Source: Chenopodium formosanum (lineage: Eukaryota > Streptophyta > Magnoliopsida > Caryophyllales > Amaranthaceae). Taken from it: a stretch of 64,000 nucleotides of DNA. Below the pieces are notes generated by a model. It worked only from the letters and a program-made list of their open reading frames with translations, did not search any database and was not told where the DNA came from. The DNA lies in NCBI GenBank assembly GCA_024500155.1, contig CM044871.1:37054228-37118227 (forward strand). The letters run 5' to 3'. Made by a program: the position numbers and the translations under genes. This document shows, in pieces, positions 11,889 to 23,192 of the stretch (position 1 is the first letter of the stretch; each line of letters opens with the position of its first letter).

Positions 11889-14361
11889 TTATTTGATGTA
11901 CTGGCCATTGAGGGTGAACGAATATGGATCCATGGCCATTTTCGTCTTCGTGATTCGAGCATTATTGCGAGCCTTCCATCTTGAGTGTCCATCTTGTTTC
12001 ACATCTTCTTTTGTTGGCTTGAATCCCAAGCCAAAAGTATCCATCTTGAGTGTACCAGGGTGGCCGCAAGATTCAGCCATTTTCTTCTTGAGCCCAAGGG
12101 TCATTCCAGGGAAATGACCTTGCTTTTTCAGAATGGCATTGATATTGGTGTTTGAATAGGGATTGAAGTCGAGATGGCACTTTTCCTCCTCTTCAATCAC
12201 AAGAACATCATCAAGTGAAAACCCCCCAAAGATCTTCATCTTCTTCGTCATATTCAACATGGACGATGGGAGTATCAATAACCTGAATGCGCATAGGAGA
12301 AGAATCGATAGTAATCGGAACCCCTCCAACTATGGCTTTCACTTTCTAGTGCAACGATGATGGAATCGCCTTTAGCTCATGAAGCCAAGGGCGTCCTAAC
12401 AACAAATTGAAAGAGGCCTTAATGTCCACCACCTGAAATTTGGTGCGACGTTCAATGGCCCCAGTAGTTATATTCAGTATGATAGTACCCACGGCTTGAC
12501 GGCGAGTATTATCATAAGCGTGAATCCCTTGAGTGGAGGGAGTCAGTTCTTCATTCTTTATGCCCAACTTCTTTGCAGTACAGAGTGGGCACACATTGAT
12601 TGCAGAGCCATTATCAACCAGGCTCATAGGAACATTCATTTGCCTACACACCACAGTGAGGTGTAAGGCCTTATTATGTTGGTCCCCTTCCGGGGGCAGA
12701 TCCTTACCAGAAAACGAAATTAGATTGCTAGTACTTGGCAATTCAGTAGTGAGAAAGTTGACCAGTCCTTGAGGAGTCATGTCATCATCAACTCCTATCT
12801 TCACCAGAGCATTCATCACAGCCTTTCGATGCTCGTGGGAAGTGGCTAAAAGCTTCCATACATTCATCTCCACCTTGGTCTTTTGTAGTTGTTTGACCAC
12901 ATCGCTGTTCACAGGGTTGATGGGATCAACTATCGGATTTGATTGTGGTAGAGGTGGAGGTGGATTAGGTTGTTGCAACCGTCCACTTCTGGTGAGAACC
13001 TTAACCTCAAAGTCCCCCCAAACATCTTCACTTGTGCCAAGAGATGAACAGGCTATATCCTTGAGATAGACGTCTTCATCATCACTATCCCAAATCCCAT
13101 TCACTTCTTCAGTACTTGAGATAAATACAACTTCCGGCAGAGGTTCATTCACAGGTTGAATGAGTATCGACGAATCAAAGGAGACTTCATCTCCCATGAT
13201 AGCCAAAGCATCAGAAAGAGGACCTGTTTGAATGTTAGGCTTCTTGCCCCCTGGAGGGACAGAAAGTTGATTAGCATCGATCAGGTCTTGGATTGCATCC
13301 TTCAGCCTCCAACACTTCTCAGTGTTATGACCCTTGCCTTGATGAAACTTGCAATAAGCATTGGGGTCATAGCTAGCGGTCCTATTCTCAGGTCGAGGTT
13401 CTGGAAATGGTCCGATTGGCATAATCAGTCCTTGACCATGCAAACGGTCATAAACAGCATCATAAGTCATTCCCAAAGGCGTGCAAACCCTCTTTTGCCT
13501 TTGGAATATTTGAGGAGGAGCATTAAGGGCCAGCACATCATTGATATTGATATTGTTGGTAGCATTATTGGGCTTAGAAGACGAAGAAGAAGGATTGTCG
13601 TTCTTCTTGTTTTTCCAAGTGCTGTTATTATTGTTGCTACCAACAGACTTCATTAGTTCGTCTTTGATATTGATTCCAATATCGTATACAGCTTCAAAGG
13701 TACTCAGAGGAAGAAACTTCAAGTGTTGCTTGTACTTATGAGTCAGATTGGCAATGAACAAGCGAACCATTTCTTTCTCCTTGGGGGGATCCACCAGGAG
13801 CGCAGTTGTTTCCCTCCACCTGCTTAAGTAAGTGGTGAAGCCTTCATTCTCTTTCTGTTTGAGAATGGAGAGTTCACGTTCAGAAGTCTTGGCCTGAATG
13901 TTACATTTGTAACGATTCATAAAGCTTTCAGCAACATCCTCCCAGGTCGCGACATGTTTGGATTCCAAAGAATGGAACCACTTTTGACAGGCATGCTCCA
14001 AGGAAAGAGGGAACACCGTAGGGAAGAGTGTCACATCTACTCCCTTTAGAGCCATGGTTGCAGAAAAAGCCTTCAAATGGAAAAGTGGATTATCAGTAGG
14101 CTTTAATTTGGGAATGTCAGCAGTGGAAAATTTCTCAGGAAGCTTGTCTCTTATGGACGAAGAGGTGACAGGTTATTCCACATAAGTGAATTCTTCAGAA
14201 ATTTTGCTCATCTGTTCCTTAATCTTGTCCATTGCAGCGGTAGTGACATTGTTTTGATTGTCTTGTTCTACTGTGCTTACTCTAGTGGTGAGTGTAAGCA
14301 TCATGTCAGACAATTTTTCAATTTTCTTGTAGAGGTTCTTGATGTCTTCCTTTGTGGCCAT
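11889..14361 (-). pseudogene. Element A gag, zinc knuckle and aspartic protease
   Basis: Starts at ATG 14361 with a short coiled region (KNLYKKIEKLSDMMLTL). After a TAA at 14173 the gag domain follows (FPLSLEHACQKWFHSLE, ELSILKQKENEGFTTYLSRW). The zinc knuckle is CKFHQGKGHNTEKC (about 13350) and the protease active site is DNGSAINV (about 12610) with LLGRPWLHEL (about 12380). A TAG at 12346 replaces a Gln seen in relatives. The frame then continues through a conserved linker (PTKEDV) with an indel in a G-run near 12225 and ends at TAA 11889. Ogre elements are known to keep gag and protease apart from RT; here the break may be decay. Confidence 0.8.
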
Positions 14362-14893
14362 TGGTTGAAAGTAGACTGGAGATGGATCTTGTGGAGATGA
14401 TTAAGGTGGTTTCCTTGTACGCCTCTTTGGTATAAGAGGTTGTTGAGGTATGGACTCGAACCGTAACAATCTACCCCTGCTTCTTGACCAAGTGTTGTGA
14501 CACCAAAACAAACACACCTTTAATGACCAAACTTAACTTTAACCCATCCGGATTAAAAAGAAAAAAAAAATAATAATTTATTAACAATCTATAATTTTGA
14601 AATTCTACTTGTTTATTTTTTTTTTTAAAAAAAAAAAAAATGGGAGGATACCATTCGACTTACTCCGAAAAAAAAAAAGACACAAAAATAAGACTACCCT
14701 AAAAATACGGTAAAAAAGTAGTGTACGACTCAAAGAAAAAAAAAAGTGTATGAACACGATATGTGAGTGATTAGGTGAAGTTATGGACGCGTGTTTTAAC
14801 CGTACAACTAGACATGACACCAAACTGGACACAACAACCACATACGTACGCACAAAAAACAAAAAAGGACTGACAGGACACCTTTCCTGGGCA

Positions 14894-15004
14894 CCGTGTC
14901 ACGGTGCAGACTGTCGTGACACGGTGCAGTCTACCGTCAGACGGTAGTCAGCCCTGTGTCACGGCACTGTTCACCGTGGCACGGCAGAACATGCCGTGAC
15001 ACGA
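14894..15004. repeat. Six-palindrome array in the leader of A
   Basis: Unit centres at 14899, 14919, 14939, 14959, 14979 and 14999, five exact 20-bp steps. The third unit has covariant arms, CCGTC-A-GACGG. Centre bases are t, a, a, t, g and a. The spacers are 9 bp and differ between units. Confidence 0.9.
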
Positions 15005-15519
15005 TGCGCAGTTCCAGGTCAGTTTTGTGATTTTTCTAGATTTTAACCAATTATAGGTCCGTACTAATTACTATGTGAGAATAAAAACCCTCGGTCATGG
15101 GTTAAACAAAAGAGCAAACACATGAAGGTTAGCACCAAACAACCACATAGCATTTAGGCACGATGATGTAAAAAAAGTTCGTAACCTAGAGTTAAGATCT
15201 ATGTTCAACTATTGGTCAAGCTTTGGGTGTCAAAAGGGTACCATGGTTAAGAGTTTGGACGCGTTAGCAAGGCAGCCTCCCTTGAGGGTGTATGCCAACG
15301 GGCGGCTCCGCGAGTTCGTGATGAAATCGAACTCGACTCAATGGTTTGGGTGGATTTAATAACTCGGATAAACCCTTATTACCATGAGCGTTTTTGGGTT
15401 GATAGAGCTTAAATCCCCCGGGGCTAAGACGCATGTAGAACACATACGTTTTTTCAGAAAAATCGAAGGAAGTTGACTGTGAGGAAAGAAAATAAGCCAC
15501 TGGACTGATGTTAGGACTG

Positions 15520-15610
15520 CCGTGACACGGCAAAAATTCCCGGGTCACGGTACTGTGCACCGTCAGACGGTGCACTGTACCATGACACGACAGATTTTGT
15601 TGTGGCACGA
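15520..15610. repeat. Five-palindrome array in the leader of A
   Basis: Unit centres at 15525, 15545, 15565, 15585 and 15605, exact 20-bp steps. The middle unit is the covariant form CCGTC-A-GACGG. The fourth and fifth units have decayed arms (catgacacga, tgtggcacga), but the spacing is kept. Confidence 0.9.
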
Positions 15611-15827
15611 CAGTCAGAAGATCTGACTGGTGCCCTATTTTCCTTCGCGCGCAACCAAGTTATCTAATTTTTCCTATGGGACAGACCTGAATGCGACGTT
15701 AAAACGTCTATGCAGATGCAAAAATGCCAAATTAATCACAGGAATATTTTTTCAAGAATCTTTCAAGTCTCATCCACTCATCTTAATTAAATACCGATTA
15801 CTCAAATCGATAAATAATCAAGAATCC

Positions 15828-15847
15828 TCCCCAGTGGAGTCGCCAAA
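15828..15847 (-). promoter_or_regulatory. Primer binding site of element A
   Basis: On the minus strand the site reads TTTGGCGACTCCACTGGGG, one base from the inner edge of the LTR. Sites of this type (tRNA-Arg in Ogre, from memory) prime minus-strand DNA synthesis in Ogre-like elements. The same site occurs beside the LTRs of G and G2. Confidence 0.85.
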
Positions 15848-16832
15848 TTGTAGGCGTCGCTCGAAGTGCACCTACGTTAAAAGCATGTTGTGAATATGCT
15901 TGGCACTCATAGGAAGTGGGAATTGACATTACGATTACGGACAGATAAAGTAGGGAGCCGCCAACAAGTTTTTAAGGAACTTGTAAACCGTTCACGGATC
16001 ATAAAAAGGCAACCACGATAAGGGACAACAAAGGCAACAACGATTGACCCGTGAAGGTTACACCCCATTCATAATCCATGAGATTACTAACTCCATATGG
16101 TTCGGTACCACAAAAGGAGGATCAGGGATGATGGTACGAAATAAGTCATGGAGTCACATTTGCCCGTATTGGCCTCTACTCGATTCTTATATTGAAAAGC
16201 ATTCATGTGATCTCAAAGGCATACAAACAATAATTCAATTCGCTCCAAACTATTATTTAACTAAATTGGTTGAATATTAATGCACACATAATTCTAAAAT
16301 ATTTGTGATCACTTGAATTAATTAACAAGATTAAAAAGGATCCTAAACCGGTTATCCAAATTATCTTATTAGGCGTGATTTTCAATTACATATTCCCTTT
16401 AAACATGAAATATAATGATCATAAAAATAATAAAAGAATTAACATTAATATTGAAAACAATTTAATCACAACTCCAACAATATAAAATCGTTAGAAAAAT
16501 AATAGAAATAAAAGGAACATGATCCTTACTTTGATTTTGTTTGTTTGTAACTACAAAATAATAAATGAGTTAGTAACTTCAAGGAAATAATAAAACAATA
16601 ATTAAATTAAATTAAATAAAGTAGAGTTGATTTGGGGCCAAACCCTCAAATAGTTCTACCTTTCACGCCTTGGCTTAAGGATAGAACCACGAGTAAAGTA
16701 TGGACTCCTTTGAGTACTTGAAGAAGGAATTTTGAAGTGAAAAGGGTAGGCTAGTGTTTAGGCTAAAGCATAGAAGAGAGAAAAATAAAATTAGAGAATT
16801 ACTCGGTGCCCCGTACATCAGAAATGAGGGGG

Positions 16833-16840
16833 TATTTATA
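16833..16840 (-). promoter_or_regulatory. TATA box of the A LTR
   Basis: The minus strand reads CCCTATAAATACCCCC. It lies 62 bp downstream of the nearest palindrome unit (16903-16913), so transcription would start at about 16800 and run leftwards through gag-pol. Confidence 0.7.
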
Positions 16841-16902
16841 GGGAAAATGTGCTGAGGGAGCACACAGAACCCTAAAATGATAAAAAACCCTAAAAAAGTA
16901 TC

Positions 16903-17149
16903 CCGTGACACGACAAACTGTATCGTGACACGGGAAGTCCCACCGTCAGACGGCACACTTTCCCGTGACACGGTACATTTTTGGTGTGACGCGGGAAATT
17001 TTCAGAAAACGGGAAAGAAAACGCGTTAAGGGTTTACGCGGAAAAGACACGGAATGTCCCGTGTCACGGCAGACCTCTCGTGTCACGGGAAATCCCACCG
17101 TTAGACGGGAAGGATTCCCGTGACACAGTGGCAGTCTGCCGTGGCGCAG
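16903..17149. repeat. Two five-palindrome arrays in the A LTR
   Basis: First set centres: 16908, 16928, 16948, 16968 and about 16988 (exact 20 bp; last unit degenerate). Second set: 17064, 17083, 17103, 17123 and 17144 (19-21 bp). In both sets the third unit has changed arms (CCGTC-A-GACGG at 16948; CCGTT-A-GACGG at 17103). The arrays fill the DNA upstream of the LTR TATA box. Confidence 0.9.
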
Positions 17150-17555
17150 GAATTTCCAGTCTATTTTCCGTCTAAATACATTTTTAACCCTAATTTCGTT
17201 CGGCATTTTAAGTGCCGATTGATAATTTCGGGTCTTTTCTGACTTATTATTATTTGGGCTAAAATAAGAAAATAATTAAATAAAAATAAATAAAAGGTTT
17301 GAGCCAAAAATAAATAATAAAACAATAAAATAAAAAAGGTTTGGGCTAAAATTAAATAATAAGTTTGGGCTGAAATTAAAACTATGCTTTTACCAAACAT
17401 CAAGGCTAATCCATGGACAATTCAAAAATATGAATTTAATAAAATAAGATTTTTTAAGCACTCTCGGGATTAAATACTGAACCCGACCAATAGTGGCGGT
17501 GAAAGGTTGTTCATCATCGGGTTTGGTTTTGGGGAGACATTTTTAGGTGTCTACA

Positions 17556-18649
17556 GATCGCCAAAATTCCTAGGATGCCAAAACCCATGGAAGAAGAAGC
17601 AGCAGATGGCTATATAAAATCTCCTTTCTTAGAAGAGATCGCCATGGTAGAAGTGCCGAAGAGGTTCAGCACACCCAACATGACTATGTATGATGGAACA
17701 ACAGACCCTGATGAGCATGTGTCCCTCTACAAGCAGAAGATGATGACAAGCTCAATCCCTAGAGATATCAGGAAGGCTATCATGTACAAAGGCTTTGGAG
17801 CCACACTATCAGGTCCAACTCTAACTTGGTTCATTAATTTAGATAATGGGACAATTCTATCTTTTGCAGGAATGGTGAACCTAATCAAGATCCAATTTGC
17901 TAGCAGCAGGAAAATCGAGAAGCAATCTTCAGATATGTACCGTGTTGTGTAGAGACATGGTGAATCCTTGAGGGACTATCTTAACAGGTTCAACAGGGAA
18001 AAGATTGGGATACACAAGTGTGATGCTCCTACAACAATCGAAGCATTCAGAAGAGGACTGCTAGACCATAGTGAGCTCTACAAGGAGTTGACCAAATATC
18101 CCTGTACAACCTTTGAAGATGTGCAAGCCAAAGCTATGGCTCAAGTCAGATTTGAGGAGGATACTTATGCAAGAAAGACTCCCGATCCAGATCGCCAGCA
18201 AAGAAGGAACAACAACTTTCCCAGATGAGATCATTGATTTAAGCCATCTCAGCGTTCCCCCTTTAATGAAGGAGCAGTCAATGCTGTCGAAGAAGAATTC
18301 TCCGATTAGAGGGAAGATCCTGAGCTCCCACCTAAATTACATGTATATTGCTTCAATGTTAACCCTGCAGGAGTAATTAGGACCCGGTATAAGATGGGAG
18401 ATACTGTGCAATGGCCCAGAAAGAGTGATAGGCCTGGAGAGAAGAAAGATCCATCCAGATGGTGTGATTTTCATTCAGATATTGGTCATACAACCGATGA
18501 GTGTGTTGCGCTCAGAAAGGAGGTTGCTTACCTACTAAAGAAAGGTTACCTCAAAGAACTCCTTTCAGATAGATCTAAATCTCAAGGGAAGGAAAGAGAA
18601 TCAAAGCAGGGAGGTCCTCCACCTCCGCCTCCAATTGTCAACCATTTGT
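17556..18649 (+). pseudogene. Element B gag (5' end missing)
   Basis: One frame from 17557 to about 18649. The core gag domain includes MYDGTTDPDEHVSLYKQKMM, ATLSGPTLTWF and FEDVQAKAMAQVRFEED. A knuckle-like motif, CDFHSDIGHTTDEC, lies near 18460. Stops at 17950 (TAG), 18226 and 18235 (TGA) and 18307 (TAG) all stand where Gln or Arg is expected, as element C shows for the first one. The upstream coding sequence continues to 17556, where element A begins. Gag forms the virus-like particle in the cytoplasm. Confidence 0.85.
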
Positions 18650-19249
18650 TTCATATCAGGAGGGTCAGAAGTATGCGGTTTAACATACTCAGCAGCAAAG
18701 CGACACGCAAAGGAGAGCAATAAGGATCAACCCAACAGAAGGGAAGAATCCAAAATAGACATTCCCATCATGTTTGAAGAAAGCGATGCAGTAGAAGGCC
18801 ATCATGACGGTATAGTGATTTCACTCCCAGTTGGAAACTACATGATCAAGCGAATCCTTGTTGACAATGGAAGCTCTGCAAACATCATCATGCTTGATAC
18901 TCTGAAACATATGAACATAGACGAAAAGAACATCACCAATAAGTGAACAATGCTAGTAGGATTCAGTGGGGAAACCAAGAAAACAAGCGGGGAGATCACA
19001 TTAGCTACCTATGCAAAAGGAGTCAACCTACAAGTCAAGTTCCTAGTGATCGACACTCTGTCCTCATACAATATGATCTTAGGCAGACCCTGGATACATG
19101 AGATGAAGGCCTTCCTCTCTACGTACCATCAAGTCATTAAGTTCCCTACCAGGTGGGGTATTCAAGAAATTAGAGGAGATCCTAAGGAGGCCAAGGAATG
19201 TTACAAGATCGCATTAAAAGAAACATCTGCACAAAAGAGTTCAGCATAG
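18650..19249 (+). pseudogene. Element B aspartic protease
   Basis: Frame +1 relative to gag from about 18650. ISGGSEVCGLTYSAAKRHAK leads into the active site VDNGSSANII (about 18860) and ends at YNMILGRPWIHEMKAF (about 19065-19110), the conserved end of Tat proteases. TGA at 18944 and TAG at 19247 interrupt the frame. The frame change between gag and protease could be an indel; related elements usually read both in one frame. Confidence 0.8.
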
Positions 19250-21200
19250 CAATTAGAGGGTCAACTGGGCTAAGAGAAGTTGAGCATAGCAGAAGAACAA
19301 GAAGCCACAGAAGTCCAGTTGAACCCCAAGCACCCAGATCAAAAGGTCAGAATAGGATCAGAATTGAAGCCAAATCTCCGACAATAAATATATGACTTCT
19401 TAGAAGAAGAAAAAGATGCATTCGCTTGGACCCATGAAGACATGAAAGGCATCTCTCCAGACGTAATTACTCACAAGCTGAATGTAGACCCAATGCATAC
19501 AACAGTAAAGCAAAAGAGAAGGAAATTTGCGCCAGAAAGGAACAAGATTATCAATGAGGAAATCCAAAACCTATTGAAGACTGGAAAGATCAGAGAAGTA
19601 AAATACCCAGAATGGCTTGCTAATGTAGTGGCAGTCAGGAAGAAGAACGGAAAATGGCGAATCTGCATAGACTTCACAGATATCAACAAGGCATGCCCAA
19701 AAGATCTGTTCCCCCTACCTCATATTGATGCAACGGTAGACGCCACAGCAGGACACGAGCTTCTATCCTTCATGGATGCGTACAGTGGTTACAATTAAAT
19801 CCTCATGCACAAGGATGACCAAGAGAAAACCGCTTTTATTACTAGTCAAGGAATATATTGCTACAAGGTAATGCCTTTCGGATTGAAGAACGCAGGAGCG
19901 ACGTATCAAAGGTTGGTGAACAAGATGTTTGAAGAACAAATAGGGAACACAATAGAGGTCTATATAGACGACATGGTGGTTAAATCCAAGAAGGCAAAAG
20001 ATCACGTAAGAGACCTTAGAGAAGCATTTGCCAACCTGAAGCAGTACGGCTTGAAGTCGAATCCCACAAAATGCACATTTGGAGTACAGTCAGGAATGTT
20101 CCTAGGATACATGGTTACACAAAGAGGAATAGAAGCTAGCCCAGACCAAGTCAAAGCCATTCTAGATCTGGAACGACCAAGATCAAAGAAGGATGTACAG
20201 AGCCTAAGAGGGAAAATTGCAGCAATGAACAGGTTCATTTCAAAATCTTCAAACAAGAACAGAGCCTTTTACGAAGTACTGAAGAAAAACAAGGAATTCA
20301 AGTGGGAACAAGAACACGAAGAAGCATTTCAGAAGTTAAAAGAGTACTTGGCCAACCCGTTGATTCTCTCTAAACCTAAGGAAGGAGATCCCCTCCAGTT
20401 GTACCTCGTAGTCTCTGAAGGGACGATCAGTGCAGTCCTCACAAGAGAAGAAGGCAAGGGACAATTCCCAATCTACTACGTAAGCAAGACCCTACTCAGC
20501 GCGGAAACAAGGTACGCGTCCTTAGAGAAAATTATTTTGGCCTAGTTACTGCTTCAATAAAGCTACGTCCATACTTTGAAAGCCATTCCATACGAGTTCG
20601 CACCAACTATCCCATCAAAGCTATCATGAGAAAGCCAGAAATGTCAGGAAGGATGGAGAAATGGGCCTTACATCTAAGTAGGTACGATATACAATACGAG
20701 CCTAGGACTGCAATTAAATCACAAGCTTTGGCAGACTTCGTAGCAGACTTTAGTCCAGCCCTTGAGGAAGAAGCACAAAAAGAAGTATTGGCTTTACAAG
20801 AACCAAAGGCTACACAGAAGTGGATAATCCACACAGATGGCGCAGCGAACATACGCGGTGTAGGCCTAGGAGTAGTACTGACATCACCCCAAGGAGACAA
20901 GATAGCACAGGCAATAAGATGCAACTTCAAGGCCACCAATAATGAGGCTGAATACGAAGCACTAATCATAGAGTTAACCGTCGCAAGGGATATGAAGATA
21001 CAACATCTAGAGGTAATTTCAGACTCTTTACTCATGGTAAATCAGATTAGTGGAGGATATGCAACAAAGGATACCAGGATGATAGCCTACCTAGAAGTCA
21101 CAAAGAAACTCATTCAGGAGTTTAAGGAATTCAAGATAGACCAGGTACTTAGAAACTTGAACACTAAAGCAGACGCCCTGGCAAACTTGGGATCAAATAT
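19250..21200 (+). pseudogene. Element B reverse transcriptase and RNase H
   Basis: The linker includes EVQLNPKHPDQKVRIG (about 19310), then DAFAWTHEDMKGISPD. RT motifs are YPEWLANVVAVRKKNGKW, DFTDINKACPKDLFPLPHID, SFMDAYSGYN (followed by TAA 19796 in place of Gln), GLKNAGATYQRLVNKMF and the catalytic YIDDMVVKSK (about 19960). A one-base deletion near 20539 shifts the frame. A second RNase H follows with HTDGAA, NNEAEYEA, VISDSLL and ADALANLGS. Stops at 19271 and 19385 are both TAA in place of Gln. Confidence 0.85.
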
Positions 21201-22554
21201 TAATCTAGATGAATTTGGAGCTATCCCCCTAGTGCACATACTCTTTCCAGCCATAGAGAAAGAATCAACCATGAACGTCTGCGAAGTTCAAGCAGGCCCT
21301 ACATGGAAAGAAAACGACAGCTGGACAACACCACTAAAAGAATACCTCTTGGACAAGAGATCACCAACAGGGAAAGTAGCAGCCCAAGCACTCGCTCTGA
21401 AAGCCTCCAAGTATTGCCTAATCAGCAACGTACTCTTCAAGAAGTCTGTAGCAGGTCCCTTCTTACGATGCTTGGAGAAAGAGGAAGCACAGCAGGTCTT
21501 ACAGTCCCTACACAGCGAGGAATGCGGAAATCATTCAGGAGGAAGGAATTTAGCCAACAGAGCACTCAGAATGGGATACTATTGGCTCAGCATTAGAAAG
21601 GACGCTGCAGAGTTCGCTAAGAAATGCTTAGCATGCCAATGACACGCACCTTTGACACACAAACCGTCAGAAGAGTTACATCCAACACTGACGCCTTGGC
21701 CATTCATGAAGTGGGGAATGTATATAGTGAAGCTACCCCCGTCATCAAGGCATAGAGTATACTTCTTAGCAATGACAGACTACTTTTCAAAATGGATTGA
21801 AGCAGAAGCGTACAAGGAAATCAAGGATAAACATGTCATCTCGTTTATAAAAAGAAATATCCTAAGTAGATTCGGAGTACCAGCAGAGATCATTACAGAT
21901 AATAAATCCCAATTCATCAGCAATAAGACCACGAAGTTCTGCAAGGAATGGAACATTTCTCTCATCACATCTACGCCTAGATACCCACAAGCAAACGGAC
22001 AGGCAGAATCAAGTAATAAGGTTCTTATAGGCAACATGAAGAAAAGGCTAGAAGGAGCGAAAGGGAAATGGGCAGATGAATTGCCTAACATACTATGGGC
22101 AGACTGAACAACTCCAAAAGGCGCTATTGGCCACACTCCATTCTCATTGGTGTACGGGTGTGAAGCAGTGATCCCAACAGAGGTAGAAGTCCCCACGGCA
22201 AGGTACGGGTTAATGACAGAAGAAAGGAACCAAGCAGAACTAATTTACAACCTGGACACAATGGAGGAATTAAGAGAAGACGCAAAAATGAGAATGGCAG
22301 CATATCAGCAAGAAGTAACAAGATCCTTCAACAAGGACGTCAGGGCAAGAGTCTTCAAATTGGGAGATTGGGTTCTCAGAAAGGTGTACGAAAATACCAG
22401 AGAGGTAAACACAGGGAAATTAGCACCCAACTAGGAAGGACCCTACAAGATCATCAAGGTAGTAGGTAATGGAGCATACAGAATTAGAAATGCGGAAGGA
22501 AAAGAGGTACAGAGAAGCTGGAATGCAGCACACTTAAAGCTCTATCATTTCTGA
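21201..22554 (+). pseudogene. Element B integrase
   Basis: The zinc finger is HSEECGNHSGG ... CLACQ (about 21510-21640). In the core the first catalytic Asp is replaced: the motif reads WGMYIVK (about 21712) where the family has WG-hydrophobic-D. The second Asp (ITDNKSQF) and the Glu (GQAESSNK) are present. The C-terminus runs through VYGCEAVIPTEVEVPT to TGA 22552. Stops are TGA 21640, TGA 22105 and TAG 22432, replacing Arg, Arg and Trp. Integrase inserts the cDNA; the missing Asp would abolish catalysis even without the stops. Confidence 0.85.
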
Positions 22555-22639
22555 AGAGCGAAGGTACATAGTCATCATTTCAATTTCGTTTCTTTTTACA
22601 AAAAAACAAAAACAACGAAAAAAACAGGAAAACAAGCAA

Positions 22640-22671
<32 letters not shown>

Positions 22672-23192
22672 CAGAAAAAAAAAAAAAAAAAAAAAAACAA
22701 AACAAAAATCTCCAACAGCCAAAATCAGCACGGAAGGTACTCCTCTTTAATTACACTTTGTCAATTCAATTTATTTTCACTACGAGTACTGACTTTGGCA
22801 TCGGAGGGCCGTTGGGGAAACCCACAGCCATCCCTCACCCAATTCTGTTTTGCAAGGAAAACATCGACACTGCTAGGCAAAAGCACAACAAGACACTACA
22901 GAGCAATGCTTATTCGTCCTTACAAGGAACAAACCAATATGAGGATGGCAAACCATTTGTCCCCGCAGAATAAGCAAATACATGTAAGCAATATTACAAC
23001 TGTAATACAATTGTAATACAACTATAATACAACTGTAATACGACTGTAATACAACAACGATACAATAAGAAATATAAACACAGTTAAACATAGCAAAAGA
23101 GGCAGAATTACTTAGTTGTAAAAGCAACAAAATAGACAAATCATCCAGCTACAACAATGCAGCATAAAAACAAAATAAAATATCAAACTGCA
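22555..23192. repeat. A-rich spacer and AATACAACTGT minisatellite of element B
   Basis: Homopurine/A tracts at 22600-22700 follow the end of pol. About six copies of an 11-12 bp word (aatacaactgt) stand at 22988-23062. The same word, in a 23-bp repeat, lies at the same relative place in element C (51405-51540). No coding potential; the open frames here are low-complexity. Confidence 0.7.

Larger units (their letters stand above)
14362..15827 (-). other. Leader (5' UTR) of element A
   Basis: Non-coding DNA between the primer binding site and gag on the minus strand. It contains two palindrome arrays (14894-15004 and 15520-15610) and an A-rich stretch (14550-14760). Minus-strand open frames across it (for example 15264-15608) simply read through the palindromes. 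Confidence 0.6.
1741..17555 (-). mobile_element. Element A: Ogre/Tat-lineage Ty3-gypsy retrotransposon, 3' LTR off the window
   Basis: Reading on the minus strand from 17555: 5' LTR (15849-17555), primer binding site (15828-15847), a 1.5-kb leader, gag-protease, linker, RT, RNase H, a second RNase H and integrase ending at 7909, then about 6 kb that carries two genes on the opposite strand. The large LTR starting TGTAGACACC, the tggcgactccactgggg primer site, the duplicated RNase H and the antisense accessory genes are known features of the Tat/Ogre lineage. The element sits in the gag gene of element B: B's reading frame resumes at 17556. Its left part is interrupted by the CACTA end at 1740, so its 3' LTR and second target duplication are not visible. 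Confidence 0.85.
15849..17555 (-). repeat. 5' LTR of element A (1707 bp)
   Basis: On the minus strand it begins TGTAGACACC at 17555 and ends with CA at 15849, next to the primer binding site. Internal features are two five-palindrome arrays (16903-17149) and a TATA box (16833-16840) downstream of them. The outer end abuts gag codons of element B at 17556, with gatcg as the likely target duplication. Its first 60 bp resemble the starts of the G and G2 LTRs (54967, 59091). Confidence 0.85.

Noticed and set aside
14440..14505. Possible tRNA gene near the gag start of A (ctcgaacc-like words)
   Set aside because: No cloverleaf could be drawn; only one arm-like word is present.
15264..15608. 114-codon minus-strand frame in the leader of A
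   Set aside because: It reads the palindrome units as repeated CHGT/VTR words. No protein-like conservation is visible.
14894..17149. CRISPR array (short repeats, regular spacers)
   Set aside because: Repeats are 11 bp and spacers 9 bp, far below CRISPR sizes. The context is plant retrotransposon DNA, and there are no cas genes.
22534..22731. Poly-Phe frame opposite the A-rich spacer of B
   Set aside because: A pure product of the homopolymer.
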